This document shows, in pieces, positions 13,135 to 26,188 of a stretch of DNA of 64,000 nucleotides; positions within the stretch are counted from its first letter, which is position 1, and each line of letters starts with the position of its first letter. Origin of the DNA: Tetrahymena elliotti 4EA (Eukaryota > Ciliophora > Oligohymenophorea > Hymenostomatida > Tetrahymenidae); contig JH720319.1 of NCBI GenBank assembly GCA_000231825.2, forward strand, positions 934,592-998,591, in the 5' to 3' direction. The notes beneath the pieces were generated by a model. That model saw only the letters and a program-made list of their open reading frames with translations, was not told where the DNA came from and did no database searches. A program made the translations under genes and the position numbers.

Positions 13135-13951
13135 AATTGTTAACTTATTTAGTTGATTTTTTTAATGATCCTAGCTTTTAATAGGCTTTTATACAATTTA
13201 ATTACTTATATATTTTATCTCTTTGATATTTATTTTTAAATTAAAAAATCTTTTGAGATTTATAATTGCAAATTGTGTTTAACAACTTTTTGTTAATTAC
13301 CAATTTTTATTTTTTCAATAGATTCATTTAAAAATAATAAATATAAAAAGCAAACTCTTATTGAATATTTGATTCTTTAAAGAGATGATGATATACTCAT
13401 AGATTGTTAGTGTTGTTTTCTTATTTATTTATCTCAAATTAATAAATTGAACAGTTAATTTTAAAAAGTATTATTTTCTATTTAATAGATAATGAATGAT
13501 GTTTGATTTTTAATAATCTAAATACGCATAGATAAATAATAACAAACAAATAAATTAATTATTTATTAATTTGATCTTTCTTTCTAGTCTTTCTATCAGA
13601 TATTTTCTATTTAAAAAATTTAATTCAATTTTCAAAAATTATGAATGTATTTTTTTTATTCATAACAAATTTTGAAATAATTATGAAAACTAATTTTAAT
13701 CAATTTTTAATAAAAAACCAGTTTAAATTTTATCAAATTTTTCATTTTATTTTAAGAACAAAAAGAATTATTAAGTAAAACAAAACTATATAAAATATTT
13801 TATATTCAGAAAATTATTAAGTTTTTTACAAATAAATTTTTAATGTAGCACAAAAAATATATTTAAACAAAATTAATAGAAAAAATGTTTAATTTATTAA
13901 TTCAGAGTTTATTTATCCAATATAACTTAATAAAGTGAATTTGTATTTATT
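13135..13951. other. Intergenic region
   Basis: Highly AT-rich, with many short A and T runs, between two minus-strand genes. No frame, RNA gene or repeat was recognised. Confidence 0.5.
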
Positions 13952-15728
13952 TCAATTAAATTATTATGGGTGTTGAGGACTCATTTATTAGTAAACTTAT
14001 TAAACTCCCTATCCTATTTGTTAGTAGTCTTTGGATTAAGGTGGTGAATTACTATTTACTTCTTGCCAACAATTACTAAGCATAACCTATAATTTTGAAG
14101 GTCTTGAATCAATTTTTTAGTTTTGATTTTTTAAATTTATTTAAGATTTTAAATATTCTAAGTAACTAAAATTATTATTATAACTCTTTTTAGGTGATAA
14201 ACTGTTAGTCTTTTAAGTAATATTTCTCAAGGGAGTAGATGCCTAAGATATTGATTAATTTTTTTAAAGAAGTTACTGTGATTAAAATTCCTTATTTTAT
14301 TAAATGTATTTATTATCATTAGCATTATAATTTGGAGAGTTTTAAATACTAGACTAATTTGTATCAACATTCTTTAGCTTTATTGGACTGAAAATTTAAT
14401 TGTTTGATCGAAGTTAAGGATTGGTTAGATAGGAAATGCTTTTAAGAGGATCTTATTTTTTGGGAGAGTTCAATTTATTAATAGTACTATATTATTTATA
14501 AACATTTTGCTTGACTGGAGATATTAATGAAGATTCTTTTTCTATTATATCAGCCATTTTATTAATTTACTCGATATCTGTTTAAGCTTATGGACTTTAA
14601 TCAAATATATAATTTTCAGGTAAGTTTTTATTAATATTATAATCAGGAATGTCTAAGTTAATATAAATACTTTTAATTGTTTTATTAGACTTATCTGTTT
14701 TTGATTCAAAAGATATTTACTTTATCACAGGTTTTGGTAATTGTTATTATTGTTAAAAGGATGAATAAAGATTTGCAAACATTCTTTGATTTTCTCTTAA
14801 TATCACAGAGTAAGCATCTGAAAATATAAAAAATAAACTTTATATATTATCAATCATAGTAAGTATAGCTTAATTTTATGAATAACTACTATTGAATATT
14901 CTTGTTAGTTCTTCGGAAAGCAATTCGAGATTAAATATTTTTTCTTGATCAAAGTAATATTTAAGGGATTCAAAATTTTCTACCAAAAAAAGATATAAAA
15001 TTCTAGCATATTGATCACATAGTATCAGATTTTCAAATATCAATTTATTAAATTGTTTATTTTTTTAAATTTATCTTATAAAGTTGCTTGAATCAATTTT
15101 ATTTTTAAAATTTGTAATCCATAAGGCTTTTTATTTCGGATTTAAATTAAAAGCTAGATAAAATGATTTATCTATTAATTTGAATCTTTACATACTTAAG
15201 AATTAACAATAGTACATTTTGATTTAAATTGCATCTTCCTCAAAATATATTTAATTTAAAATAAAAAATTATTTAAATAATCTAACAGTAATTTTCCCTT
15301 CATATATTCCTATTTATTTGCAAAATTCTAAGTATTATTTTTTATACATCAGTGCATCATTACATTTAAACCTTAAAACACTTTCTTTTGAAAATAGCAG
15401 TGTCTAGAATAAAAGTAAAATCCTATCACCTTCAATAAATCCTTTACCATCTTCATCAAAAAGAGTATAAATCTCTTCTATAATTTTTAACTTTTGATTT
15501 ACAAAAATTAAAGTTATGTACTTTAGATATGTATTTATTGCTATTTGAAGATACTAGAATAAATAAAATAAGCAATAGATTTATTACTTAATCTTCAGTG
15601 ATGGATTCTTTTTTTTGAACCTCTTAATTGCTTGTAAAAATAATAGTTGAAGAATCAAGGGATTCATTAAATAGTTAATTGAGAAAATCTAACATATTTG
15701 ATAGCTATTTTATAGAATAAAAATTCAT
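13952..15728 (-). CDS. Protein with a degenerate EF-hand-like loop
   Basis: The model starts MNFYSIKQLS and has one 34-nt intron (15554-15587, GTAATAAATC...TTATTCTAG). The rest sums to 581 codons including TGA, so the frame is consistent. At residues about 80-91 a loop DEDGKGFIEGDR follows a helix (KIIEEIYTLF). This matches EF-hand positions 1, 3, 6 and 8, but position 12 is Arg instead of Glu, so calcium binding may be weak or lost. The middle third is hydrophobic and helical (DQYARILYLFLVENFESL). The last about 190 residues are Q/N/S-rich with several SP sites. Function is unknown; a regulatory or scaffold protein is possible. An upstream exon beyond 15728 cannot be excluded, because the region to 16300 has open frames. 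Confidence 0.55.
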
Positions 15729-17288
15729 ATTTTTATTTTTCTTCTAAAAATAAAGGAGGTATTTTAGATAGATCGATAAATAAATATAATTTTTACTTTT
15801 TCTACACTTAAATAACTCGACTGTTTATTAGACAATATTGTTAAAAAATCTGACAGCTTTATATTTCTCACATACTTCCAGTTCTCTAAAATATCGCTCA
15901 TACCAAAACCTCTTGAAGTTAACCTTTTAATGTAATTAATTGTGGAAAGATGTTATTGATTTATTTTGTATAATTTGTAAAAAAAATTCCAGTTGTTAAT
16001 TAGAAAATTAAATTACCAGTTTCTATAGCTGATTCTAGCTTGATCATATGTAATTTTGTTATCTACATACTAACAAAGTACCCTAGATTTATAAATTTTC
16101 ATTAGTTTTCAACAAATTAAATTAAATAATCATAAGAATACTCTAAGATTATAAGAAATTGATTATATTATTGATATGATGCTTTTTATGTGATAGGCAT
16201 GTTTTTAACAATTGAAAGCTCTAGTAATAAACTTTATGATAGTTGATGAGTGAGTAGATCTAGAGAAGTTGCTATATCTAAATTCATTTAAATGAGAAAA
16301 TTTTAGAATCCTGAATATCTTTTGAGCTGTTATTAGAAATAAATAAATTGGAGCAAATTAATTTGATAAAATATTCTGTTAATAACCATCAAATTAATAA
16401 TAAACTAACTAATTTATGTTTGCTGAATTTGTTAAATATTATATTTACAATCAAATATATTCATATAAAAAATGTAGATTATTTACATCTTCAATTTAGT
16501 TTTAAAAAACTAATTCACTTAATTCTAAGTTTATTTCTTCTAATAATTGCTTTAAAAAAATCCACTCAAAATTGAGAAAAAAATTTAGTAAATAATTGAG
16601 TAAATACTTGTTCTAATATTTGAACGAGTAAATTTATTTCAAATATGTATTTATTTTGAATTTGGAAGAATAATTTCTTTCTAACTTTGAAAATATTACT
16701 TTTTAACTAAATAATAAAGCTAATATTTTTAACCAAAAAAATCTAAAATCTATGAAAAATAAACAATGGTAAATAAACTCTTTAATAACTTTTAAAAAAT
16801 TTATCTCTCTTTTACAAAATCTAAAAATCTATTTAAAATTATAAAGAGATATTTTTAATTTAAAATGAGATGGCAAAAATTAATTATATTCAAGAAATAT
16901 TCTATTAAAAATTTAATCCTAGGGTTAATTTAATTTGTAAATGATAGTCACCAAAAAAATTTATAATTTATAACAATTATTTACTAATATTATTTTATTA
17001 ATTATTTTCATTTAAAGAATATTTTAAGTTGATTTAAAGTTTTAATTTGTAAAAAAAAAAACATAAATTGTTTTTCATATATTATCATCAATATTAATTT
17101 GAAAATATTTAAGCAAAAAAATTTTTTATTTATTAGAGACTTATGATTTTTAAAAAATAAAGTAAGAAAAGTATTAAATAGCTTTAAATTTGTTGTTTTG
17201 GGTATTCTTTAATTATTTTTATGGTTTAAGCTAATGGATGGAAATACATAAACTTAATATAAATATTTTAAATATCTTTTGAGATTTT
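15729..17288. other. Intergenic region, possibly with 5' exon sequence
   Basis: From 15729 to about 16300 two minus-strand frames are open for 50-60 codons, but I could not join them convincingly to the gene on the left. The rest is strongly AT-rich with long A/T runs and no recognisable feature. Confidence 0.4.
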
Positions 17289-18521
17289 TCAATTTTATTT
17301 TTTAATCAATTAGCTGTATTCTTAGGGAAAGAGCTTTTTTCTATCAAATAAAGGATCATTAAGTAAAATATCTGCTTAAAGCTTTCTCCTCAAGTTTATG
17401 TAAGGATTCATTAATTGTTCTTCCATTAAAGCAATATCTCTTTTACATTTATACAGCTCAAATAAAGAATCAAAGAAAAATATAGTGACTATGACAAGTG
17501 GGATTGCACCAAGGAATGAACGTAATAACATATTAAAATCAAAAGCTACTAGATCTTTTTCAAAATTCCATAAATACTTATCTTTATACTCTTCTAATGA
17601 GAGTTCTTCAAAAATTTTCTTATTTACAGTTAATTCGTATTTATTTCTAGAAGTTTTTTTGGTTGTATCTTCTTCTTAATCAGATTTAAGCTAGTCTTGC
17701 TCCTCTTGTTCTAATGAATTAGTTGTTGTAAATCTTTATTTTTTCTTTTAAACCTTCTTACCAATCGCTAGTAAAACTTTAGTATTTTTTTCTATAACAA
17801 TATCTTTATCTTCTGGGATATTATTAACATCTATATCTTCTAAAAGAATAGAATTTTATGGTAATACATCTACAGTTCCTAATGATATTTAGTGGAGACC
17901 TTCTACATTTCCTAAGAGGGAAGTATCTCCAGTATTTAATTTATTGACTATGATCCTATTGTCTCTAATATCTATTTTTCCTTCCGTAAGGATCTTCAAA
18001 GCAAGAGGATTATCTTTAAGCTAAAGCTCGCTTTTTTAATTAATTGAAAGCCCATTTTCATTTTAATAAAAACCTTGTAAAGCTAGATTAGAAGATTCAT
18101 CATCGTCTTTATTTGAATTAGATGAAAATTTCAAGTGAGTGGGACTATTAGTATAATCATCGACAAGCAAGTCTTTGTTCTCTACATTAAATTTCAAATC
18201 AGGTGTTAAATCAAATATTTTTTTATTTTAACTTTTATTTTCTTATTCATTGTAGTTTTAATTTGAAAGAAGATTATCATCATTATTATTTGCTGGTTTA
18301 ATCACTTATGCTACGTTTTTCGAGGAAGGTTCTGAATCTGATGAAAATTTTTTATCATTTTGTGAGGGAGATGAAAAAAAGAATTTCAATTAGTTTGATA
18401 TTTAAAAAATGTTAAATTATTAATGATGAATGGTTGAAGAAAGAAGTTGAATGTTCTTCTTGTTCTGGCTTAGATTACTCCCAGTTTTTAAAAATTTACA
18501 AAAGCGATTTCTTAAAATCAT
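17289..18521 (-). CDS. Probable mitochondrial membrane protein, unknown family
   Basis: A single exon of 411 codons including TGA. The N-terminus (MILRNRFCKFLKTGSNLSQN) is basic, with Ser and hydroxylated residues and no acids for about 30 residues, which is typical of a mitochondrial presequence. A Ser/Asn-rich stretch follows. Residues about 150-240 contain short beta-like units (LTEGKIDIRDNRIIVNKL; VEGLHQISLGTVDVLP). Near the C-terminus one hydrophobic segment (FLGAIPLVIVTIFFF) looks like a single membrane span, followed by a charged tail (KCKRDIALMEEQL). It may therefore be anchored in the mitochondrial inner membrane with most of the chain on one side. I do not recognise the family; it may be ciliate-specific. 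Confidence 0.65.
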
Positions 18522-21103
18522 AGTCAATATTAAATTAAAGAAAATAATGTAAAGTTATTATTTAATAAATTTACAATGAAATCATTATTGAAGATAGATA
18601 GTAGGAGTGCTTTCTAATTAATTATTATATATTTGTTTATTAAAGAGGTGCATAATCTTCATTATTTAATTACTTTATTTATGCGGATCTAAATAATATA
18701 GTTTTTTATAATATTACTAGGTTTTATCTATTTTATATTTTTATTAGAATATAACAATAACATATTATTAATCTTTTATTAGGTCTTTTTTAATTAATTA
18801 AAATAGCAAATATGAAAATTTACAAAGTATTTTCTAAAAATCAAATAACTACCTCAATTACTTATTTGTCTTATTTTATATGCAGAATTAATACTTTAAG
18901 AAACTTAAATCATATTCAAAATTTTTTTATTTCTTATTTTTTTAATAGCAATAAAAATACAAATTTTAAAAATGATTGATTGAAAAGCCACCCCTTTTTA
19001 ATTCAGATATAAAAGTGATTGATTACTTTAGATAGAATCTGATTCTTAAATTAGTTTTTTTCTTGATTTAATTGACAATTTATCAAACAAAATAACTATT
19101 CTTTCTCTCCTTTCTATCAATTACCAAAATCTAAAATTTTCAATAATTAAATTTCAAATTCAGAAGGTGAATTTTTTCAACTCTCGTGAGAAAATTGAAA
19201 TAGAACATCAATTATTACGTTAAATTTTTCCTTGCTCAATCTAAGATTAAATTAATAAATAAGTTTCTTTATTTTTTTAGAAATATACTATTTTTATTAT
19301 TCAAAATTATTATCATTTTCTAGATTTGAAATCTAAATTATTTTATTTAACACTAAATATTTGTTAACATAAACTTTTATTTTTTTGTTAATAACCTACT
19401 AATTTAATAAGCTCTTTTTCTATTGGTACTGATTAAAAAAATCAAAATCTTTAAATCTTCAAGTTATGTTTACATATTCTTTTGCAAAATAAAAATACAA
19501 ATGAAACAAGTATTTTTGCATAAATAAAAATTACCTTAATAGTAATCTCAAAAACAGTCAAGCAATATTGAAATAAGTTTAGCCAGGTAATTAGCATTAT
19601 ATTTTTAAATATCTTTGACAACCAACTATGCTATTTATTATAAATTTGAATGTGAATGCTTTAAGCAAAAATCTTTCAGTTACAATTGCTTTATAAATAA
19701 AAGAGAATAATTTTAAATAATTTATTGAGGAAATTAGAAAAAATATTATTTGACCTGTTTTTCTTTTATTTTTAGAGTTTTTAATATATTATTTCATGTA
19801 TGCTACTTTATGTATGAGTAAATATGTAAATTGAAAAAAGTAGAGTTTAGAAATGCGAAGAATGTGTTTTGTAATTTGACTAAAATAACTTGAGTAATGA
19901 ATGATAAGTGAAATTAAATCTATGAATATCTTTTTTTAATCACGTAAAAGGATAATACATAGATCTAAAATTGAATTTTTAGAGAACTATGATAAGAAAG
20001 TAAGATTTTATAAATTTCTTCACTTCCTTTCAAAAGAAATACAAATATTAAAGATTATGAATCATTGTCAGTATCTATATCTAATTGATTATTCTTTATT
20101 TTATTAAATGAGTAAAAACTTCAGTTTTGTAAGTTTTTTTTAATGAAGAATTGATTCATAAGAAGTGTTAATATTTCAATTTCGAAAATAGCTAAGCAGT
20201 AAATCATAAAAATAAAAAACTTAATCAAAGCCATTTCCTTGTAAATAAGGAAAAGCTTACTAACAAATAAACATCGATTAAGTTAAAAATGATAAAACGA
20301 ATCTGTTTTTTAAAGTTAATATTAACCTTTCAAATTAGGAACAGTAGAATCTTACCAATCTGTCCAATTTGTGGTTAAGAGAGTAAATATTTGTGAAAGG
20401 TGTTTCATAAAATGCTGAATAAATCAGAAGTCAGAAGGGAAAAAAAACTTGTATGGTAATTGAAAAATAGTTGTTTTAGTTAATTTTATTTTTTTGGATT
20501 AAAGATAGGTTCATGTATTTAGATTAGAGTATTCCCTTTATTAGTAAATTAATTCGCTTTAATAACCTTTCTTTTTTTTTTTGTCTTCAGTTTTTGATTG
20601 ATTAATTGATTTGGAGATAATTTATAATTTTTTGAGAAAACCTCCATCTGATTGATTATCATATGGCAATTCATAGATTTTATATTAAAGTTATTGTTTT
20701 GTTGGTTAATTTGTTGGGGCTTACCAACTTTTTTTTTTTTGCTCGTTTTTTTGCAAGTAAATTTGCTTTTTAGATGAAGAATTAAATAAAAAATTATAAA
20801 AAAAATTAGATTGAAAAAAAATATTATAAATAAAAGGAAAAATTAAAACAAAAAAAGAGATTACAAGACTACCATAAGATCCACAAAATTTCATAAATTA
20901 ATTGAATAGATAATTAAGAAGCTATACACACAAAGAACTATTTATCATTTTCAATATTAAAAAGTTAGGGTAGCCAAACACCAAAATAGCCAATTCAATA
21001 GAGCTAACATCTTATAAAAAAATACAAAAAACTCCATCCACATATATTCCTCATACAAATATTAGAGAAATCAAGGATTTTAAGCTGAATTAAAACAAAA
21101 AAC
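18522..21103. other. Long AT-rich intergenic region
   Basis: About 2.6 kb between divergent genes (minus on the left, plus on the right). Several open frames of 50-70 codons occur by chance in such AT-rich sequence, for example near 20350-20570, but none has plausible composition or motifs. It probably holds two promoters and the 5' leader of the CXC gene. Confidence 0.45.
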
Positions 21104-24100
21104 ATGAATAATAATCCTCAATAGTAGAGTTGCTATTCTCTATGGGATTTGTCTCCTGTTCCTTAGATAAACCTCTCTTCTTGCTTATTCCCTAATCCAA
21201 AAATCACCAATTTCTTGAATGACTAAAATAGGCCAAGCACTTTGAATTAGTTACCTAGCCAGAACAATATTGGAAGTGCAATGTAAAAATTCTACTTTTA
21301 TTTGATTTTTGTATACTAACTAAGTGACTATTTATTATGTTCGCTTAGTAGAATAAGCTAGCAATGTATAAAATAGTCAAAAAATATTTGAATAAGCATT
21401 TATTTTGAAATTAATACAAATAATTCCATACATAAAATGATGAAGGAGAAGTAGAAATCAATTGTATTTTATCATTTTTGTAATATCAATGGATTATCCT
21501 CATAATTTTTGATAAATTAACTCTCATTATTATTAGAATGAGAGGGAGATTGAATGAGGTTCTATCTTATCTTTTTTTTATATTATCTTAATTAATTAAA
21601 CCAACAAAAAAATAAGATTATTCAATTTAGGTTTAGATCCGATTATTTTGATAGTAAGACTGATTAATTGATTCATATATAATTTACTTTTATTCTTCTA
21701 TTAGCATAGCAATCAATTCCCCACTTTTTCAATTACCCACTTTTGGATTGATATTATTACTAAGAGAGCTTTATGGATTTTGGCAAAGAATTTAATCAAA
21801 ATATATCATTAGTAAAAGACATTAAACAAGAAAAAAAAGTAAATATTGAGATGTATGCTTAAATTTTTTTGCTCTACTACTACCTACAAAATCAAATAAT
21901 CAATTAATCAATCATAAACCAATTTCAATTATTATGTTTTAAGTCTTTTTCTCAATTATTGTTATTTCACAATATAAAATTCTCCCATATCTTATTAATA
22001 GTAAACCAACATTTATAAAAGCCCTATTATTAATCCTGTTTACATTTTTTTTGTACAATTATTTACCTCCTATTTTCTTTTCTTTTTCAGTTTAAAGCTT
22101 ATTCTTTACTAATTCATAAATGAAACTCGTCTAACATAAACGCTAAATTTTTTTGGATTAAAATAAATTTAGATTTGACAAGACTGAAGATCCTAAAATT
22201 AGCTTCAATAAAACTCAGCATCTTACTTCCTATCCTAATTTATATATGTTTGATGCAATTAATCAAAATAATTTAATCTACCACCACAATAATCCAGAAA
22301 TGAATGATTTTTCATAGCAAGATGAAATGAATCATTTGGGTAATAAGCTTGATTCAGTAAGTATTTTAGTCAAGAAAGATATTATGAATGACAATGTTGA
22401 GAAATAGGAACCTTTTGATACTGAGCAAGAGGTAAATATGCCTAAATACAATAATATTTGTACACCACCTGCCCATCCAAATAATAATAGCGATTTATTT
22501 GGAATGGTCTAAATACAACCTGATTCGAAATACTTATAAACCTTGACACCTACTTAAAAGAATAATCCTCCTTCTAACAGTCCTTAAAGTAATATTCCTA
22601 CTCCTAATATTACTTAGGCTATTTCTACAGCATCAGATTAACTAAATAAAAGTGGATTTTCTGAATAATAGTTTTAATAGTTAATTAATTATAACTAATA
22701 CTCATAAAACAATTAAATCTATTCTAATTAGAATGCAGGATTTATGCTTGGTAAATAAGAATACTTTTAAGCAGTTAATAATCCTATTAATGGTTTTAGC
22801 TCTTAATAAACTAATAATTTATAGCCCTCTATTAATAAAAACAAGACATATGAAAGTATTAAAGAAGAAATGAAAAAAAGATAAGAATAGCAAACAAGTT
22901 AAAACCAAAAATAAAAAAATTAAAGCTCAATCAATTTCTAGTCAAATGGCTATCCTTATTAAATAAATACGCAATCAGCTAGTTCAATTAATTCATAAGC
23001 TGATATTTCATCTACTTCCTCTATAAATGATCATTCTTTATCAAACCAAAATAATATTAATAATAACAATAATATATGCTTAAAAATCACTTATCCTTAG
23101 CCCTATGGCAGCAGCTATAGCTAAATGCATGGATTGCCTATTAACAGCATAACTTCTTCCATTCATGCAGGATCTTCCTCTCATTCAGTTGGTGGAATTC
23201 ACACTTCAAACAAAATAAATATTCCTTTATCTATGACTACTTCAGTAAATAACGTCATTATGGAAGAATAAGAAAGAGATCTCAATCACCATAATCAATA
23301 AAATTCTTAAGAATCTAATTCAGATGATGAAGGGTATGACAACAGTAATAAATAGGCTATGAATATCGACATGTAGGAATTTGCTAGAAAAGTAGATTTC
23401 TGCAAATGCAAAAAATCTAAATGCCTTAAGCTTTATTGTGAATGTTTCCTTAGAGGTAACTATTGCAATAGTTAATGTATTTGTACTGAATGCGGTAATA
23501 ATGATAAAAATTTGGAAGAACGCGAGAAAGCAATAGAAGAGGCTAAAACAAGAAATTAAGATGCATTCAATTTGAAATTCTAAATTACAAGCAATGCTAC
23601 TGTCACTCACAAAAAAGGATGCCATTGCAAAAAAACTCACTGCTTAAAGAAGTACTGTGAATGTTATAATGCAGGGCTCAAATGCACAATCAACTGCAAA
23701 TGTGAAGAATGCAAAAATACTTAGGATGGATTGAAAACTATGGGAGGTGGAGGTGGCACTTCTGGAGTTAATACTATTTAAAAAGCTGATGATGATTGCA
23801 ATTCTTCAGAAATAAACTCCTAAATGTTATAGTCTATAGACTATTAGATTTAATATGGACCAATTGAAAGAAAAATCAGTATTAGCTCTACCACAGGAAC
23901 ACAAGGACTTTAAAATAGAAAGCGTACAAGAAGTGAGGTATTAGACTAGCTGACCTCTAAAAATGAAATATAATAACAATAGTAAATTGATTCTCTTGAG
24001 CCTGAGATACGTAAAAAGAAAAATTCTTTTTGTGTTAAACAAACTGCTTAGAATAACTCCATCTCTGTGGCCTCTCAAAATAAAATGAAGAACTCATATT

Positions 24101-24216
24101 AACCTAACCAAACAAGCTATAATTCATTTGAATAAAATTTTGTATATTAAACATCGAGCAAAAGTAGTGGAAACTTTTAATCAACTAATACTCTCAACAA
24201 GAAAATTCAGTCATGA
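21104..24216 (+). CDS. CXC/CRC-domain DNA-binding protein (LIN54/tesmin/TSO1-like)
   Basis: The model has exon 1 at 21104-21282 and exon 2 at about 22098-24216, which together make exactly 766 codons. If exon 1 is wrong, an in-frame ATG at 22120 gives 698 residues. The diagnostic part is a cysteine-rich CRC region at about residues 490-605. The first CXC repeat is [20 protein letters not shown] followed by YCNSQCICTEC. The linker contains KTRNQDAF. The second CXC repeat is [20 protein letters not shown] followed by [11 protein letters not shown]. In LIN54 and tesmin proteins the two CXC repeats each insert a tyrosine into the DNA minor groove at CHR-type promoter elements; both YCEC tyrosines are present. 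The linker normally reads RNPxAF; here Pro is Gln. The rest is Q/N/S-rich and probably disordered. The likely role is a nuclear cell-cycle transcription regulator of the MuvB type. Confidence 0.88.
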
Positions 24217-25291
24217 AACATTGAGTGAAATAATTCCAAAATAACGGCAGATAGAAAAATAATAGTTTATAATTAAAATAAAATTTCTACTCTGATTATT
24301 TTATAAATAATTAAATAATGTTCAACCTAAATCTAAAAAAATATTAATTCAGTTTTAAGTACAATATGCTAACAAAATAACAAGAAAAAAAACTATATAA
24401 TAACTATTGAGATCCTAATAAATTCCAAATTTTTCAATTTTATAAATCAAACCAACCCTTCACCTTCTTAAACAGATTAAAACCAAATCATTTTAAATAA
24501 ATAAAAATAATCAAAGAATTTTTAAAATCAAAAAATAAATAGAAAATAATTAATAATTTTGAGTCATTTGAATAGTAAACAAAAAAGAAAGTTTTCAAAA
24601 TTATTATGGCTATAATATAAAGAACAAATTCTTATAGAATATAAAACATTTTAAATTTAGATAAAGGAATAATAAATATTAAGATTTTTAAAGTTTATTA
24701 AAAAACTATTCTGTAGCAAAAACAAAAAATAGTTAAATTACTACCTATAACTTAAAAATTTTTATAATAACAACAATAAATAATTAAAATAATAAAGTGC
24801 ATATATATATCCTTCCTACATCCCGATAAATCTTTAATAAAGATATTATCATACAAAATATTAATAAAAAATTAACTCAGCATAGTTTACTTCATCTGTT
24901 AAATTTTATGTATTTTATAAAAACATTACATGTAACCAATTTTATCTTGAAAAAATTAAATACGAAAAAATAATTCTTTTTCATTCATTTCTATTTTAAC
25001 ACATTTCATTCACTCTTTATTCTCATTTACTTTTTCCTTTTAATGTATACTATAAACCCTCATTAATTATTATACCCTATTTTAAACAAAATATTTTAGG
25101 GTAGAATACCTAAATTTTTACCTTTAACATTAATCTGTATTTATGTTAAAATATTTTCATTAAAAATTTAACAAATTTTGAATAACTTTATTGAAAATTT
25201 AAAAAAATAATAGTTAAAACTAAAATGCTAAGTATAACTCCCTATTCATTGCTACTTTAAACATTTGAGATATTTTAAAAAAAAAATTAGG
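24217..25291. other. 3' region and intergenic sequence
   Basis: AT-rich sequence downstream of the CXC gene. It includes its 3' UTR and has no recognisable frame, RNA or repeat. Confidence 0.45.
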
Positions 25292-25570
25292 ATGTATTAT
25301 TATGTAGAATTTTATTAAAACAATAATTAATATTTTTAAATTAGAATACAATTTCTAAAGGATGGAGCAAGTATTAAATCTAAGCAAATAATCCCAAGAT
25401 CGCTTCAAAAGAATAGCATGATTGTAGCTTCTAAGACTGCCTTCCTGATTTCTTCCAAGCTTGAGAAGAAAATCTAAAAAAACATTTTAATTTAAATTTT
25501 CATCTATTTTTTATTAGGGTAAACATTTCTAAATCATCCTATTCATAAAATTTCATTCATATTAGAATGA
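25292..25570 (+). CDS. Possible small gene or exon in a GC-richer island
   Basis: A 93-codon frame (ATG at 25292, TGA at 25568-25570). Its centre, about 25360-25470, is clearly less AT-rich than the surrounding desert and reads DGASIKSKQIIPRSLQKNSM and then IVASKTAFLISSKLEKK, a composition typical of coding sequence here. The flanks of the frame are AT-rich and could be chance extension or intron. The minus strand over the same core also lacks TGA, and a non-coding RNA would explain the composition equally well. No family is recognised. Confidence 0.25.
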
Positions 25571-26188
25571 AACATTATTTGATGCTTTTTTCTAAGGAAA
25601 TTTTAGAATTCTTATTTGCTAGCTCACATACTTGATAAAAAACAGGAAGTTAAAAGCAAAAATATGATTAATTTTTAAAATTAAAATAAACTTAATTGAT
25701 AATCAAGGATATTTTTTAAATGTTTTGATATTTGTTTCTTTTTAAAAAAAGTGATAAACCAGTTGCATTATAATCAAAAAATTTTGCTTTTTTATAATTT
25801 ACATACATTTTTTTATTTTAGATACCAAATTTTTTTAAAACATGTTATTAATATCATTTTCAAAAAAATTAAGTTTAATAAGTGAGGTTTTAATTTAAAA
25901 TCAAAAAAACCGAATCAATAGTATGAATTAATCATCTTTTACAGTTTTAATTTTTTCTTTTTGTTTTTAAAATGATATATTGTTAAAAAACAAAATATTC
26001 ACAATCATTAAATTTTTTATTAGAAATGATGAAAAATTTAATAGGATGAGTAAAAAATTAGCTAAATACACGTTGTTTTACAAATTCTAATTTTTACATT
26101 GATAGGAAACATGTAATAATTTATTTTATTTCTGATAGCTTTATGTTAATTAAGTAAAATTAAAATTACTAAAAAGTAATTAATTTAA
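25571..26188. other. Intergenic region
   Basis: AT-rich sequence between the small candidate frame and the stop of the TMEM63-like gene. Nothing was recognised. Confidence 0.45.

Noticed and set aside
20340..20570. Weak open frame in the long intergenic region
   Set aside because: No start, motif or composition shift; similar frames occur throughout the AT-rich spacers.
23320..23640. Open minus-strand frame rich in Phe/Cys/Ile
   Set aside because: It is the reverse of the cysteine-rich CXC domain; the plus-strand frame carries the diagnostic motif.
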